A stretch of 43,047 bases of DNA from Niastella sp. (GCA_017744515.1 JAGIBF010000070.1:1-43047), one strand, 5' to 3'; shown: positions 1 through 9,605, counted from the first letter of the stretch. Made by a program: numbers and translations. The notes: generated by a model from the sequence alone, not told the origin.

Positions 1-2567
1 ATCACTACACTATAAGAAAACTTATCCTCGAACTTTGTTTTTTCCAGTTCGAGGTAGGTAGACAGATAACTGATCTCTTCATAAATACTGATCTTTGCCC
101 TCGAGGATATGTCGAGCGTTAAACGGATGAGACGGGAAAATTCTGTAATAAACTTGTTTGCCCCACGCAGGTCTTTATCGATTACGTATTGCTGAACGGA
201 GTTGAGGCTGTTGAAAATGAAGTGCGGATTCATTTGCGCTTTAAGTGCCATTTGCTCCAGTTCGGCCATACGGTCATTGATCTGTATCTTCTCATCATTT
301 TGCCTGCGTATCTTCCTGATGCGGCTACTGACAAAAATCCATATTGCAGCACCAATGATCAACAACGCCAGCAGACGAAACCATGTTTTTTCCCACAGGC
401 GCTTTTCCACCAGGAAGGGGATGCGTATCATTTCACTTTCTACACCAAACTTATTGGTAGCGATCAATTGCAGCTCATAATCACCGGAAGGAAGAGCCGG
501 ATAAGCGAGAAATGTTTCCCGGGTGGTTTGCCAGTTATTATCGAGTCCCACCATGCGGTAGCGATAACTGATATCGCCTGCAGAACGGTAAGAAATACCT
601 ATATAATCAAACCTGATAGGATTATTGGCAGGAGGTAAGACAAAGCCGGTTGTATCAAACGTCCATGGTTTGCCGGTAGCCTGCAAGCCAGTCATACGGA
701 GGCGGCAGTATGAATTGAGGGCTATTTTATTGACATCAAAAGTTGTAAGTCCTTCCGGAGTGCCTATATATACCTGACTGCTATCGACGTGTATGGCGTT
801 AATAATATTAGATAGTAAGCCGTCGGCACTGGTAAAAGTGGTAACCTGGTACTGTCCTTCCTGTAGCCTAATCCTGTTTAACCCTTTGTCGGTGCCTACC
901 CATATATCGTTATTGCCAGCTACAAATATATTACGGCATATATTGCTTGTCAGTCCGTTCTTTTGGCGGATTGAATAAATGACTTTTCCATTCTTATAAG
1001 CAACTACGCCTTCTCCATGCGTTGTGATCCATAATGTGCTGTCCTGTGCCCCCTCTATATCTGTTATCCGGCTACGTAGCTGCGGGTACTGTTCGCCCAG
1101 CCATATGGTTTGTCCGGCTTTGTCCAGATAATACAAGCCATTTAAGGTGCCGCTGTAATAGACATTCTTTTGTTCATACGCGCAGGTGATCCGTGCGTTG
1201 CGCATCCTTGCATTGTTATAAGTATTTAACGGCAGCGTCTTATACTTTCCTTCCTTCGAGAGCAACAGCAATGCATGTTCTACACTGGCCAACAAGCTAT
1301 CCCCGGATGCTTTTAAAGATTTAATAGACATTCTTATTTCTCTTATCACACGAGGATTGTTCAGTTCTGCAACACCCAAGTCCGTGCCCAAAAAAAGGTG
1401 GTCAGGAAGCATGGGTACAATCGATAAGATCCGGGAATTGTTTGGCCCGATAGAAACGTACTTGTGATGAATTTTTTGACGTGCCAGATCAATGGTAAAC
1501 AATTGCGATTTTTCGGACCCTATGTATAGCAGGTCCTTACTTTTGTAAATGCTGAATACCGAACGGGAATTCTTGTTGTTTTCTGAAAAAGTATAATTAC
1601 TGAACTCAAATGAACCTATACGGTAAATACCCGAGCCGGCTGTAAGTAGCCAGGTATTTCCTTCGCTATCGCGGAAAACCCAATTTACCACTGTGCCTGG
1701 TAATACTTGTCTGGTTATTTTACCAGCTTGTATATCATAATAATATGCTCCATTGCCAGTATTGAAAGTGCAAAACGTATCCCCCATCATGGAGAGATTA
1801 GTGAAAGTGTGCGGTATTGCGATTGCCCTGCGTTGTTTCGTAGCGGCAATTGTAAAAATAAGACTGTCTTTTATTTTGACTATTGTTGCCCGATCCGATA
1901 TATAAGTACCCTGCCGGGACATAGTTGCAGCGTAACTTGTAAGCATGGGAGATATACCAATCAGGCGTGCCTGTAAATCTATTTCCATTAAGCCGTACTG
2001 ATCGCGCAGGCATCCATAAAACATAATATGCCCTGCACTGTTTATCTCGCTGCCTCCTACAAACAAAGTTTCACCATTAACAGTAATGATCTCCCGGATT
2101 TTTTGATTATTGTTGATCACACAAAAACCTGTAGGGAATACCAATATAATATTGCCATGTTTGTCTTCCAACATATTGACAATACGTCCGGAAATGTTAA
2201 GGTTGCTTAGCAGCGAATCGTTTCCCTGGTTATAGATCTTTCCTTTCCAATAATAACAAATGGTATTGCGGAAAGGCATCATCCATACGCGACCTTTGGA
2301 GTCTACGAAGAGCTTTAGTATTTCATTGTCCGGAAGGCCATCTTCATTGGTAAAGTTTTTAAAATGCGTACCATCAAACCGGCTGACGCCTGTCTCGGTT
2401 GCAAACCATAGGAAGCCTTCTTTATCTTCTACGCCGTGGTAAACCACTGAACCAACCAACCCATCCTTTACATCGTAGCGGGCATAACTATATTCCTGCG
2501 CATGAACAGCAGTATAGAATAAAGAAAGCAGTAATAGCCAGGTAAGCCGGAATAGCGCGTAGCGCAT
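1..2567 (-). CDS. Two-component-type propeller sensor histidine kinase (partial, 3' end beyond left edge)
   Basis: An open frame runs from the ATG at 2567 to the left edge with no stop, giving about 855 visible residues. It starts with a signal peptide ending near AVHAQ. Long propeller-type repeats follow (for example KEGFLWFATETGVSRFDG, KGRVWMMPF), then a Y_Y_Y-like beta domain (SYRYRMVGLDNNWQ), one membrane segment (LALLIIGAAIWIFV) and a LytS-type histidine-kinase region with the phospho-acceptor motif QMNPHFIFNSLNSVQQ, encoded near 190-240. The ATPase domain lies outside the window. By family it should sense a periplasmic signal and phosphorylate a LytTR regulator, expected just to the left. 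It has the same architecture as the protein at 15133-18135. I did not check every codon of the middle repeats, but the start and the His motif are in the same frame. Confidence 0.88.
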   Translation of the reverse strand, partial: MRYALFRLTWLLLLSLFYTAVHAQEYSYARYDVKDGLVGSVVYHGVEDKEGFLWFATETGVSRFDGTHFKNFTNEDGLPDNEILKLFVDSKGRVWMMPFRNTICYYWKGKIYNQGNDSLLSNLNISGRIVNMLEDKHGNIILVFPTGFCVINNNQKIREIITVNGETLFVGGSEINSAGHIMFYGCLRDQYGLMEIDLQARLIGISPMLTSYAATMSRQGTYISDRATIVKIKDSLIFTIAATKQRRAIAIPHTFTNLSMMGDTFCTFNTGNGAYYYDIQAGKITRQVLPGTVVNWVFRDSEGNTWLLTAGSGIYRIGSFEFSNYTFSENNKNSRSVFSIYKSKDLLYIGSEKSQLFTIDLARQKIHHKYVSIGPNNSRILSIVPMLPDHLFLGTDLGVAELNNPRVIREIRMSIKSLKASGDSLLASVEHALLLLSKEGKYKTLPLNTYNNARMRNARITCAYEQKNVYYSGTLNGLYYLDKAGQTIWLGEQYPQLRSRITDIEGAQDSTLWITTHGEGVVAYKNGKVIYSIRQKNGLTSNICRNIFVAGNNDIWVGTDKGLNRIRLQEGQYQVTTFTSADGLLSNIINAIHVDSSQVYIGTPEGLTTFDVNKIALNSYCRLRMTGLQATGKPWTFDTTGFVLPPANNPIRFDYIGISYRSAGDISYRYRMVGLDNNWQTTRETFLAYPALPSGDYELQLIATNKFGVESEMIRIPFLVEKRLWEKTWFRLLALLIIGAAIWIFVSSRIRKIRRQNDEKIQINDRMAELEQMALKAQMNPHFIFNSLNSVQQYVIDKDLRGANKFITEFSRLIRLTLDISSRAKISIYEEISYLSTYLELEKTKFEDKFSYSVV

Positions 2568-2620
2568 AATCACCCACTAATTTTACTGAAAAGTAAGTGA
2601 TTATTTATAAAAGAGGATGC

Positions 2621-3391
2621 TTATTTATGTTGGGGCGCTACCATTTCCAGGCTGGGTTCGGTCAGCTTTGACAGGAAGAGTTCAAGTGCTTTGCGCTTGG
2701 ACTGGTCCAGTTGATAGTCTATGTAGCGGGTATAGTAGGCATGCAGGTCGAAGGTGGGATACGGTGTAGTGGCAACCACACTTGGGATGTGGTTGACGCC
2801 TGCCTGGTTGGCTTCGTTGAATGCGGCAATAAATTCTGCTGGCAATTGCTTATTGCTTACCCAGGCGGCAAATACAAAAGGGAGTCCGGTCATTTGTTTC
2901 CAGGCTTCGCCGAGGTCATATATATACGTAGACTTTTTTCTTTGCTCCAGCGCCCGGTCGCCAATCACTACGCCGGCCGTAGTGCCTTTGATATCGTCCC
3001 GGAAATCGGACCGGGTATCTACGAGGCGGGGTTGTATCTTCCAATGATCACGCAGCAGTATTTTAGCCAGGGCTACGGAGGTACGGCTTTGGTAATCGAG
3101 CAAAACAGTTTCAATGGACTCCACCGGCACTTCACTGAACAAACAGACGGAAGCCACGGGACCATCGCAACCGATGCAATAATCCGTATTGATGTGGTAT
3201 TCTTTAAGGCGGGGGATCACGGCTACCGGCACCAGGCCCATATCGATCTTTCCCTCCAGCAGCATGCGGGCTACATTGGCGGGATAATCGCCTGTCAGCT
3301 CGATGTCATTTACCACGGGCGATTGCTCAATACCATAAATCAAGGGCCTGGTATTCAGATAATTCACGATTCCAACCTTAATCTTCTCCAA
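2621..3391 (-). CDS. mqnA: Chorismate dehydratase MqnA (futalosine menaquinone pathway)
   Basis: This 256-residue protein opens with IKVGIVNYLNTRPLIYGI and continues with YPANVARMLLEGKIDMGLVPVAVIPRL. Those are typical MqnA signatures of the periplasmic-binding-like fold that closes over chorismate. By family it dehydrates chorismate to 3-enolpyruvoylbenzoate, the first committed step of the futalosine route to menaquinone, in the cytoplasm. Length is normal for the family. It is transcribed divergently from purB across a 53-nt gap that holds a clear Bacteroidota-type promoter for this gene. No other mqn gene is visible nearby, so the pathway must be scattered. Confidence 0.92.
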   Translation of the reverse strand: MEKIKVGIVNYLNTRPLIYGIEQSPVVNDIELTGDYPANVARMLLEGKIDMGLVPVAVIPRLKEYHINTDYCIGCDGPVASVCLFSEVPVESIETVLLDYQSRTSVALAKILLRDHWKIQPRLVDTRSDFRDDIKGTTAGVVIGDRALEQRKKSTYIYDLGEAWKQMTGLPFVFAAWVSNKQLPAEFIAAFNEANQAGVNHIPSVVATTPYPTFDLHAYYTRYIDYQLDQSKRKALELFLSKLTEPSLEMVAPQHK

Positions 3392-3410
3392 TTCATTTAA
3401 TTTTACGGCG

Positions 3411-3438
3411 CAAAGATAATAGAATATTGATATAACAA
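3411..3438 (-). promoter_or_regulatory. Bacteroidota-type promoter of mqnA
   Basis: Read on the minus strand, a TATCTTTG box (3418-3411) matches the TAnnTTTG -7 consensus of the Bacteroidota housekeeping sigma factor. A TTG lies 17 nt upstream (3438-3436), in the range reported for the -33 element. The box sits about 20 nt before the mqnA ATG at 3391. Confidence 0.6.
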
Positions 3439-3444
3439 TTGTTC

Positions 3445-4788
3445 ATGGACTTACACGCACTGACAGCTATTTCTCCCATCGACGGACGTTACCGTAACCA
3501 GGTGCAGCACCTCGATGAATATTTTTCTGAATTCGCCCTCATGAAGTACCGGGTTTTGATAGAAGTTGAATACTTCCAGTTCCTGGCCGACAAAAAGTTC
3601 TTTTCCCTCACAGCTCCCGTACGGAAAGTACTGCGTGAGATGGTCGATAACTTTAACATCGAAGACGCGCAAAAGATCAAGGAAACGGAAAAAATCACCA
3701 ACCACGACGTAAAAGCCGTGGAATATTTCATAAAAGAGAAGCTGAAAGCGGTCAATGCGGAGAAAGTGACCGAGTGGGTGCATTTTGGCCTTACTTCCCA
3801 GGACATCAACAATACCGCTATCCCCCTTTCCTGGAAGCATGCGATGGAGTTTGAATACCTGCCCTCCCTGCTCAACCTGAACCGCCAATTGGAGATACTT
3901 TCTGAAGACTGGAAAGAGATACCCATGCTGGCGCGTACCCACGGACAACCTGCCAGCCCTACCCGACTCGGCAAAGAGATCAGGGTATTTGTAGAGCGCC
4001 TCGAAAACCAGGTAGAGCAATTGATCTATGTTCCTTTTACCGCCAAGTTTGGCGGCGCCACGGGCAACTTCAATGCGCATCAGGTAGCTTACCCCAATAA
4101 AGACTGGGTGAAGCTGGGCAATGATTTCGTGGAAGGCGTGTTGGGTCTGCAACGCCAGCAGTTCACTACCCAGATAGAGCATTACGACTTCCTGGCCGCG
4201 CATTTCGACGGCATGAAGCGCATCAATACCATTCTGCTCGACTTTTGCCGTGACATTTGGACCTATATTTCCCTCGACTACTTTAAGCAACAGACCAAAA
4301 AGGGAGAGATCGGTTCATCGGCCATGCCGCACAAAGTAAACCCCATCGACTTTGAAAATGCAGAAGGCAACCTCGGCATCGCCAATGCCCTGCTGGAGCA
4401 CCTCGCTGCCAAACTGCCCGTGAGCCGACTGCAGCGTGACCTTACCGATTCTACCGTATTGCGCAACATCGGCGTTCCTTTTGCCCACATCATACTCGCC
4501 ATCAAATCCATTGAAAAGGGATTGGGCAAGCTGGTACTGAATGACGAGCGTATCTATAACGACCTGGATAATAACTGGGCGGTAGTAGCGGAAGCTATAC
4601 AAACTGTTTTGCGCCGGGAAAACTACCCGCAGCCTTATGAGGCGCTGAAAGAGCTGACCCGTGGAAAGAATGGCATCAATAAACAAACGATGCACCAGTT
4701 TATCGATGGACTGAAGATATCTGCCACCTTGAAAAAAGAGTTGAAGAAGATCACCCCCCACAACTATGTAGGCGTAAATCCCGAATAA
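3445..4788 (+). CDS. purB: Adenylosuccinate lyase
   Basis: I start at the ATG at 3445, giving 447 residues beginning MDLHALTAISPIDGRYR, in preference to a TTG two codons upstream. The protein carries the fumarase/aspartase superfamily signature GSSAMPHKVNPIDFENAEGN. Other typical segments are TSQDINNTAIPL, ARTHGQPASPTRLGKE and KFGGATGNFNAHQVAYP, as in E. coli-type PurB. It catalyses cleavage of SAICAR and of adenylosuccinate, releasing fumarate, in purine synthesis. It is followed by an intrinsic terminator at 4811-4845, so it appears to be a single-gene unit. Confidence 0.97.
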   Translation: MDLHALTAISPIDGRYRNQVQHLDEYFSEFALMKYRVLIEVEYFQFLADKKFFSLTAPVRKVLREMVDNFNIEDAQKIKETEKITNHDVKAVEYFIKEKLKAVNAEKVTEWVHFGLTSQDINNTAIPLSWKHAMEFEYLPSLLNLNRQLEILSEDWKEIPMLARTHGQPASPTRLGKEIRVFVERLENQVEQLIYVPFTAKFGGATGNFNAHQVAYPNKDWVKLGNDFVEGVLGLQRQQFTTQIEHYDFLAAHFDGMKRINTILLDFCRDIWTYISLDYFKQQTKKGEIGSSAMPHKVNPIDFENAEGNLGIANALLEHLAAKLPVSRLQRDLTDSTVLRNIGVPFAHIILAIKSIEKGLGKLVLNDERIYNDLDNNWAVVAEAIQTVLRRENYPQPYEALKELTRGKNGINKQTMHQFIDGLKISATLKKELKKITPHNYVGVNPE

Positions 4789-4810
4789 TAATGTACTGTT
4801 TATAAGAAGC

Positions 4811-4845
4811 AAAGCCCTTCTGCATAAGGAGGGCTTTTGTATTTT
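4811..4845 (+). terminator. Rho-independent terminator after purB
   Basis: AAAGCCCT pairs with AGGGCTTT around a short loop, followed by TTTTGTATTTT. It lies about 20 nt past the purB stop codon. Confidence 0.8.
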
Positions 4846-4891
4846 ACTTACATTCAATCCTGATAACCCCCAAACACCTAACCTTTCTTCC

Positions 4892-5254
4892 ATGAACGTT
4901 CTGATAATAATTATCCGGATTGTTTTCTTGCTCCTTTCCAGCCTGCCGGTTCTGTTCAGTATTATATTGCATACAGCCTATCAACGTGTCAGGAATAGAT
5001 TTCCTGCCAGTGTTTACGACGGTGAAATATTTTCCAATGCTTCAGATCGTCCTTACTTCCAGGCTGCTGATTACTTGTTGGGCTGTAGTTTTTATGCCAT
5101 ACCGGTTGGGATAGCATTGGTGATCGTTCTTCTGTATACTCCGGAGCGGAGGCAATCTATGGTGAACAGATTTTTTGTGATCCTGTATTTATGCAGTATT
5201 TTCTATCTGTTCATTTCCCTGTCTGGTAAAGCGGGAGCCTTTTATTTTGACTGA
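4892..5254 (+). CDS. Small membrane protein, unknown function
   Basis: This 120-residue protein has an ATG at 4892. Three hydrophobic stretches look like membrane helices: LIIIIRIVFLLLSSLPVLF near the N-terminus, YAIPVGIALVIVLLY in the middle and FVILYLCSIFYLFISL near the C-terminus. I recognise no family. It follows the purB terminator and so probably has its own promoter. Its stop codon abuts the stop codon of the convergent GNAT gene (5255) with no spacer. Confidence 0.6.
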   Translation: MNVLIIIIRIVFLLLSSLPVLFSIILHTAYQRVRNRFPASVYDGEIFSNASDRPYFQAADYLLGCSFYAIPVGIALVIVLLYTPERRQSMVNRFFVILYLCSIFYLFISLSGKAGAFYFD

Positions 5255-5767
5255 TCATCGCTCAAACTTGTATTTCCACCACAGCATATTGCCTTTGCGG
5301 TTATATTGCGCAAAGTTATTTTTGCGCAGTACCCGGATGGAGGCGGCATTCGTTTCGTCTGTCTCCGCTAAAATACAGGCAATGTCGAGCCGATGCTTTG
5401 CCCAAAGCAACATGCCATTGACCGCTTCGGTCATAAAGCCCTTACCTTGTTGGGCAGGCATGGTGCCATATCCTATTTCTATTTCTCCATTGTCTGAAGG
5501 TGCTCCTTTAAAACCCAGCTCGGCCACAATGAGCCGGCTCGATCTTTCAACCACGATCCAGAAAGTATAGAACAGGTAATCGTCGGTCGTAGCGGCGACC
5601 ATTTGCGGGATGGTAAAGTTGTTGACCATATTCTGCACAGACGGCACCACCGTACGGCCATTGCAGGCAAGTCCTGCCGACTTTTCGAACAAGTCATCGG
5701 CCTGGAGGTACAGTTGCAATTGTTCCTTGTCGAGCGGTCTGATCAAAAGACGCGAAGTCTCTACCAT
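5255..5767 (-). CDS. GNAT-family N-acetyltransferase (RimJ/RimL-like)
   Basis: This 170-residue protein starts TSRLLIRPLDKEQL, the usual RimJ/RimL-type opening. The acetyl-CoA-binding region is recognisable as EIEIGYGTMPAQQGKGFMTEAVNGML, where the Q-Q-G-K-G stretch is the pyrophosphate-binding loop. It is followed by IACILAETDETNAASIRVLRKNNF, typical of this group. It should transfer an acetyl group to an amine, either a protein N-terminus or a small molecule; the substrate cannot be read from sequence. It is convergent with and abuts the membrane-protein gene at 4892. Confidence 0.88.
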   Translation of the reverse strand: MVETSRLLIRPLDKEQLQLYLQADDLFEKSAGLACNGRTVVPSVQNMVNNFTIPQMVAATTDDYLFYTFWIVVERSSRLIVAELGFKGAPSDNGEIEIGYGTMPAQQGKGFMTEAVNGMLLWAKHRLDIACILAETDETNAASIRVLRKNNFAQYNRKGNMLWWKYKFER

Positions 5768-5841
5768 GCGGTGAAGATAAAGCCGGAAATCGGAGTGTGA
5801 AATTAGAAATGTCTTTAATGCAGCGAGGCGTGAAACGTCGC

Positions 5842-6618
5842 TTAAAATTCGTATGCGTAGGTGGCAATACTGGTAAGTATGAATAATTTCCAGTCGGGGA
5901 CCACAGGAGATAAAATGATGGTGTTGAAACGATGTTGTTGCCCTTCTCTACCCACTCCTTCCGAGTCGTCTATGTGAACATCAATTCCAAAAGCAGGCGG
6001 ATACTTCGAGCAAAGGTTCTGGCGATTTTTTAGCTGCTTTTCGTGTATTGTCCTGTTAATGATCTGATCTACCCGGATTCCGTAAGAACGCAAGGTGCGT
6101 TGAATACGATTTGCTGGCCGGAGGGAAGTAGTATAAATATAGACGGAATGGCCTTCGTGCTGTAACTTGTCGATCAACTTCTTCGTTCCTTTCCTGATCT
6201 TTTCCACGCCCATTATCCTTTGTAGCCACCGACGCGGTTCTGTGTCAAATTGTATCATTCCTGGTATCAGCGTGTCGTCCAGATCGAAGGAAATAACCAG
6301 CGGTTTGAATTTTGCAGGTCTTTTATGGCCACAGGCTGCACAAAAAGAAGCTTTGGAAGTTCTGTATGGTTTGCCACATTGCTCACACGGAGGTCCATAG
6401 AGATTGATATCATGGTGCATAATGGCATTAGGTTCGGTTTCCCGCCAGCCAGTCATCTCATAATAATAATCGAGCAACTCCCTGAACCGGGTCTGTCTGT
6501 CGATGCCGCCCGCATCATTGCGTATTCCTGCACTATATAATTCACCAGCCTGGCGGGATTCCTCTTCATCCAGCATCGGGACTTCCATCCTGCATCGCCA
6601 GCACCAAAGCATTTTCAT
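5842..6618 (-). CDS. Zinc-ribbon / HAD-superfamily hydrolase fusion
   Basis: This 258-residue protein has two parts. The N-terminal 100 residues carry cysteine pairs CWRC (6-9), CEQC (78-81) and CAAC (93-96), likely zinc ribbons. The C-terminal part is HAD-like, with motif I ISFDLDDTLIPG (Asp112, Asp114), a motif II-like YIYTTS, and acidic motif IV IDVHIDDSEG. By family it should act on a phosphorylated substrate or RNA/DNA end, but no substrate is evident. Its start codon lies only 2 nt after the stop codon of prfC on the same strand, so it is probably the second gene of a prfC operon. Confidence 0.75.
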   Translation of the reverse strand: MKMLWCWRCRMEVPMLDEEESRQAGELYSAGIRNDAGGIDRQTRFRELLDYYYEMTGWRETEPNAIMHHDINLYGPPCEQCGKPYRTSKASFCAACGHKRPAKFKPLVISFDLDDTLIPGMIQFDTEPRRWLQRIMGVEKIRKGTKKLIDKLQHEGHSVYIYTTSLRPANRIQRTLRSYGIRVDQIINRTIHEKQLKNRQNLCSKYPPAFGIDVHIDDSEGVGREGQQHRFNTIILSPVVPDWKLFILTSIATYAYEF

Positions 6619-6620
6619 GA

Positions 6621-8216
6621 TTACACCGCTTCCTTATGTATCTCGCTCGTAAAGTGAAACTCGATGTCCGGGTTGTTCTGCCTTTCCGTGTTCAGGAACC
6701 ATTCGCTTTGCGCCAGGTACACCAGGTGCCCGTCCTTATCGGTAGCGATGTTGTTGCTTTTGAAGCGGGTAAAGTCGTCCAGCTTTTTGGGATCGGTGCT
6801 GGTGATCCAGCAGGCTTTGTAGTAAGGCTGAGCCCTGAATTCGCAGGAAGCGCCATACTCCTGCAACAGGCGGTATTGGATGACCTCAAATTGCAGTTCA
6901 CCCACACAACCGATGATCTTTTTATTACCGCCAAACTGGGTAAACAGCTGTGCCACACCTTCGTCAGTAAGCTGCAAAAGACCCTTTTCCAATTGCTTGG
7001 TTTTCATTGGGTCTTTATTGACTACCTCTTTAAATATTTCAGGTGAAAAAGATGGTATGCCTGTATAATAGAAGTTCTCGCCTTCGGTGAGGGTGTCCCC
7101 GATCTTGAAGTTGCCGGTATCGAACAGGCCTACCACATCGCCGGGGTAAGCCGCCTCGATCACATCCTTGTCGCGGGCCATGAAAGTGTAAGGGTTGCTG
7201 AAGCGCACATCCTTATCGAGCCGTACGTGGTGGAAGTATTTGTTGCGCTCAAACTTGCCCGAGCATACCCTTAGGAACGCGATACGGTCGCGGTGCTTGG
7301 GGTCGAGGTTGGCGTGGATCTTAAAGATGAAGCCGGAAAACTTGTCCTCATCGGGGCATACTTCCCGGATAGAGGTAGCGCGGCAGCGCGGGATAGGCGC
7401 CACACGGATGAAGGTGTCCAGCATTTCCTTGACGCCGAAGTTGTTGATGGCGCTACCAAAGAACACCGGAGCTACCTGACCGGCCATGTAATCGGGCACA
7501 TTGAGGTCACCGTGTACGCCATCGACCAGCTCCACGTCTTCGCGCAGCAGAGCGGCGTCTTTCTCGCCCAGGCGCTCATCCAATACGGGATCGGCCAGGT
7601 CGGAAATACGGATGGAATCGTCGTCCGTAGCCTTGGTGTTGGCAGTGAATAACAGCAGGCTCTTATCGTGCAGGTTGTACACCCCTTTGAAGTCCTTGCC
7701 GCTGTTGATAGGCCAGGTCATGGGGTGCAGGTGTATTTTTAGCTCTTTCTCGATCTCTTCCAGCAGGTCGAAACGGTTCTTGCCGTCGCGGTCCATCTTG
7801 TTGATGAATACGATCACCGGAGTATCGCGCATACGGCACACTTCCATCAGGCGGCGGGTTTGTTCCTCTACCCCATTCACGCTGTCTACCACGAGGATTA
7901 CGCTATCCACTGCCGTGAGGGTGCGGTAGGTATCTTCCGCAAAGTCCTTGTGACCAGGCGTATCCAGCAGGTTGATCAGGATGCCCTTGTATTCAAAGCT
8001 CATTACCGAGGTGGCCACCGAGATACCCCTTTGGCGCTCGATCTCCATAAAGTCGCTCGTTGCGTGCTTCTTGATCTTATTGCTCTTCACCGCACCGGCC
8101 GTTTGGATGGCGCCACCAAACAAGAGGAACTTCTCGGTAAGGGTGGTTTTACCGGCATCGGGGTGAGAGATAATGGCAAACGTTCTGCGCTTCTGGATCT
8201 CGTTGGTGTATTTCAT
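6621..8216 (-). CDS. prfC: Peptide chain release factor 3 (RF3)
   Basis: This 531-residue translational GTPase has G1 SHPDAGKTTLTEK, G3 DTPGHKDF and G4 NKMDRDG. The RF3-specific stretches GGAIQTAGAVK and GVVGELQFEV-like CVGELQFEVIQYRL are present. RF3 removes RF1/RF2 from the ribosome after peptide release, using GTP. Length is normal for the family. It is followed with a 2-nt gap by the zinc-ribbon/HAD gene. A promoter-like TACCTTTG box lies about 100 nt upstream on the minus strand. Confidence 0.96.
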   Translation of the reverse strand: MKYTNEIQKRRTFAIISHPDAGKTTLTEKFLLFGGAIQTAGAVKSNKIKKHATSDFMEIERQRGISVATSVMSFEYKGILINLLDTPGHKDFAEDTYRTLTAVDSVILVVDSVNGVEEQTRRLMEVCRMRDTPVIVFINKMDRDGKNRFDLLEEIEKELKIHLHPMTWPINSGKDFKGVYNLHDKSLLLFTANTKATDDDSIRISDLADPVLDERLGEKDAALLREDVELVDGVHGDLNVPDYMAGQVAPVFFGSAINNFGVKEMLDTFIRVAPIPRCRATSIREVCPDEDKFSGFIFKIHANLDPKHRDRIAFLRVCSGKFERNKYFHHVRLDKDVRFSNPYTFMARDKDVIEAAYPGDVVGLFDTGNFKIGDTLTEGENFYYTGIPSFSPEIFKEVVNKDPMKTKQLEKGLLQLTDEGVAQLFTQFGGNKKIIGCVGELQFEVIQYRLLQEYGASCEFRAQPYYKACWITSTDPKKLDDFTRFKSNNIATDKDGHLVYLAQSEWFLNTERQNNPDIEFHFTSEIHKEAV

Positions 8217-8315
8217 TCAATATTTCAGATTAAATTGATTATAGATTAATAATCAATTATTTATTTTCTTGTTTACTTGCTGCTTTTCTGTAACTTGTAG
8301 CCAGAAAAATCGCTG

Positions 8316-8348
8316 CAAAGGTACTGAATCGAAAGGAGATATGTGCAA
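8316..8348 (-). promoter_or_regulatory. Candidate promoter of prfC
   Basis: On the minus strand TACCTTTG (8323-8316) matches TAnnTTTG, with a TTG 22 nt upstream (8348-8346). It would give prfC a leader of roughly 95 nt. Confidence 0.45.
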
Positions 8349-8470
8349 CTTAGCTACAGCCTGTCCCACAGTCTTTCCACATCCTTCTCCTATTCCTTCC
8401 ATAGTCTTCCTTTAGCTCTCCCAGAGCTCCGCCATAGCACTCCTATAGATACTCCCCTGTAAAAGCAAGA

Positions 8471-8514
8471 CAATAGTAAGCCAATAGTAAGGCAATAGTA
8501 AGAGAATAGTAAGA
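8471..8514. repeat. Four-copy 11-bp tandem repeat
   Basis: Four consecutive units follow the pattern SAATAGTAAGN in the 510-nt gap between prfC and the epimerase-like gene. I see no gene in that gap; it otherwise holds the prfC promoter and short pyrimidine-rich stretches. Confidence 0.8.
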
Positions 8515-8726
8515 CAACAAGGCTCAAATGCAGACTGGACGCGGAAATATGTTTTTGCGAGCTGGCAAACCCGCTACCATGGCGGTTTGGCGGAAAATGG
8601 AGATAATATGACGTGAATTCCCAGACATGGAATAATAGTTACTGACTGCCTCGCCCATTTAATGCCCTGGCAGGCTGATCAGTCTATCAAAAGATACGAA
8701 AAAGCCGGGAAATAAGCTTTCGTGGC

Positions 8727-9596
8727 CTACAACAAATTAATTGTCCAGGTGCGGGTGAAGACTTCTTTAGCCACCAGTTTGTTGATGCCTTCCTTATCGG
8801 TAAGTTGCTGGTTGCTGCCTACCCCATCGGCAATACCGCACCAGGGTTCGAGGCAAACAAAGTCGGCATTCTTAGCAGCCCATATCCCAAAGAAAGGGAA
8901 ACCAGGGAAATCCATCGTCAGCCCCCGTTCGGTTTTGTCGGACTTTATAGATATACGGGAAGATTTGAGCGATTTGAATACGAGCGCATCCTTCTGGAAC
9001 AATTCTTTGGTGAGCGGCAGGCGATCGGTATGCTGCAATAACGGTTGGGATGTTGTTTCGATCAATCCGTCGGGCGAGATCATCCAGCGCGGGGCATCCT
9101 CTACCTTATCAAATTGCAGGTAATAATCTTCATAGCCGGTGCCTGCTGTGAGCGGTACTTTAAAAGCCGGATGGCCGCCAACTGAAAAATACAGGTCTTC
9201 TTTGCTGGCGTTCGTCACCTCGTAGGTTACCGCCAAATTATTATCCAGTACGGTATACCGGATGCGGAATTCGAAGGAAAAAGGAAACACCTTCGAAGAT
9301 GCTTCATTGTTCCTGATGAGGAAGGTAATGGTATCGGTGGAATGACTCTCTACGGCAAACTGCTGATCGCGGGCAAAGCCGTGGCGCGGCAGTGCGTAGG
9401 ACTGGTCCTTATAGATAAATGCGTTGCTCTTCAAAGTGCCTACAATAGGAAACAGCACAGGCGAATGTTTGCCCCAGAAAGCAGGGTCGCCACTCCACAT
9501 ATAGTCCAATGCATATTCTTTATGTACCAGGCTGGTGAGCTCAGCGCCTTTCGGGTCGATGGTTGCTTTTACGAGGGCACTTTCGATTGTAAACAT
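8727..9596 (-). CDS. Aldose 1-epimerase family protein
   Basis: This 289-residue protein resembles the COG2017 galactose-mutarotase-like family: GAELTSLVHKEYALDYMWSGDP near the start, then LFPIVGTLK, LPRHGFARDQQF and FSVGGHPAFKVPL. The His in RHGFAR and the His in GGHPAF match the catalytic/binding histidines of the family. The C-terminal WCGIADG is also typical. It probably interconverts anomers of a hexose or hexose phosphate. It stands alone with REP-like sequence upstream. Confidence 0.88.
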   Translation of the reverse strand: MFTIESALVKATIDPKGAELTSLVHKEYALDYMWSGDPAFWGKHSPVLFPIVGTLKSNAFIYKDQSYALPRHGFARDQQFAVESHSTDTITFLIRNNEASSKVFPFSFEFRIRYTVLDNNLAVTYEVTNASKEDLYFSVGGHPAFKVPLTAGTGYEDYYLQFDKVEDAPRWMISPDGLIETTSQPLLQHTDRLPLTKELFQKDALVFKSLKSSRISIKSDKTERGLTMDFPGFPFFGIWAAKNADFVCLEPWCGIADGVGSNQQLTDKEGINKLVAKEVFTRTWTINLL

Positions 9597-9605
9597 GGTA
9601 TAATA

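Noticed and set aside
2711..3400. A 229-residue open frame antisense to mqnA
   Set aside because: It mirrors mqnA, which is a clear family member; no motif supports the antisense frame.
3451..4290. A 279-residue open frame antisense to purB
   Set aside because: It lies entirely inside purB, has no family signature and reads as a shadow of a high-GC coding region.
8460..8515. CRISPR-like array
   Set aside because: The repeat is only 11 bp with no spacers, so it is a simple tandem repeat.
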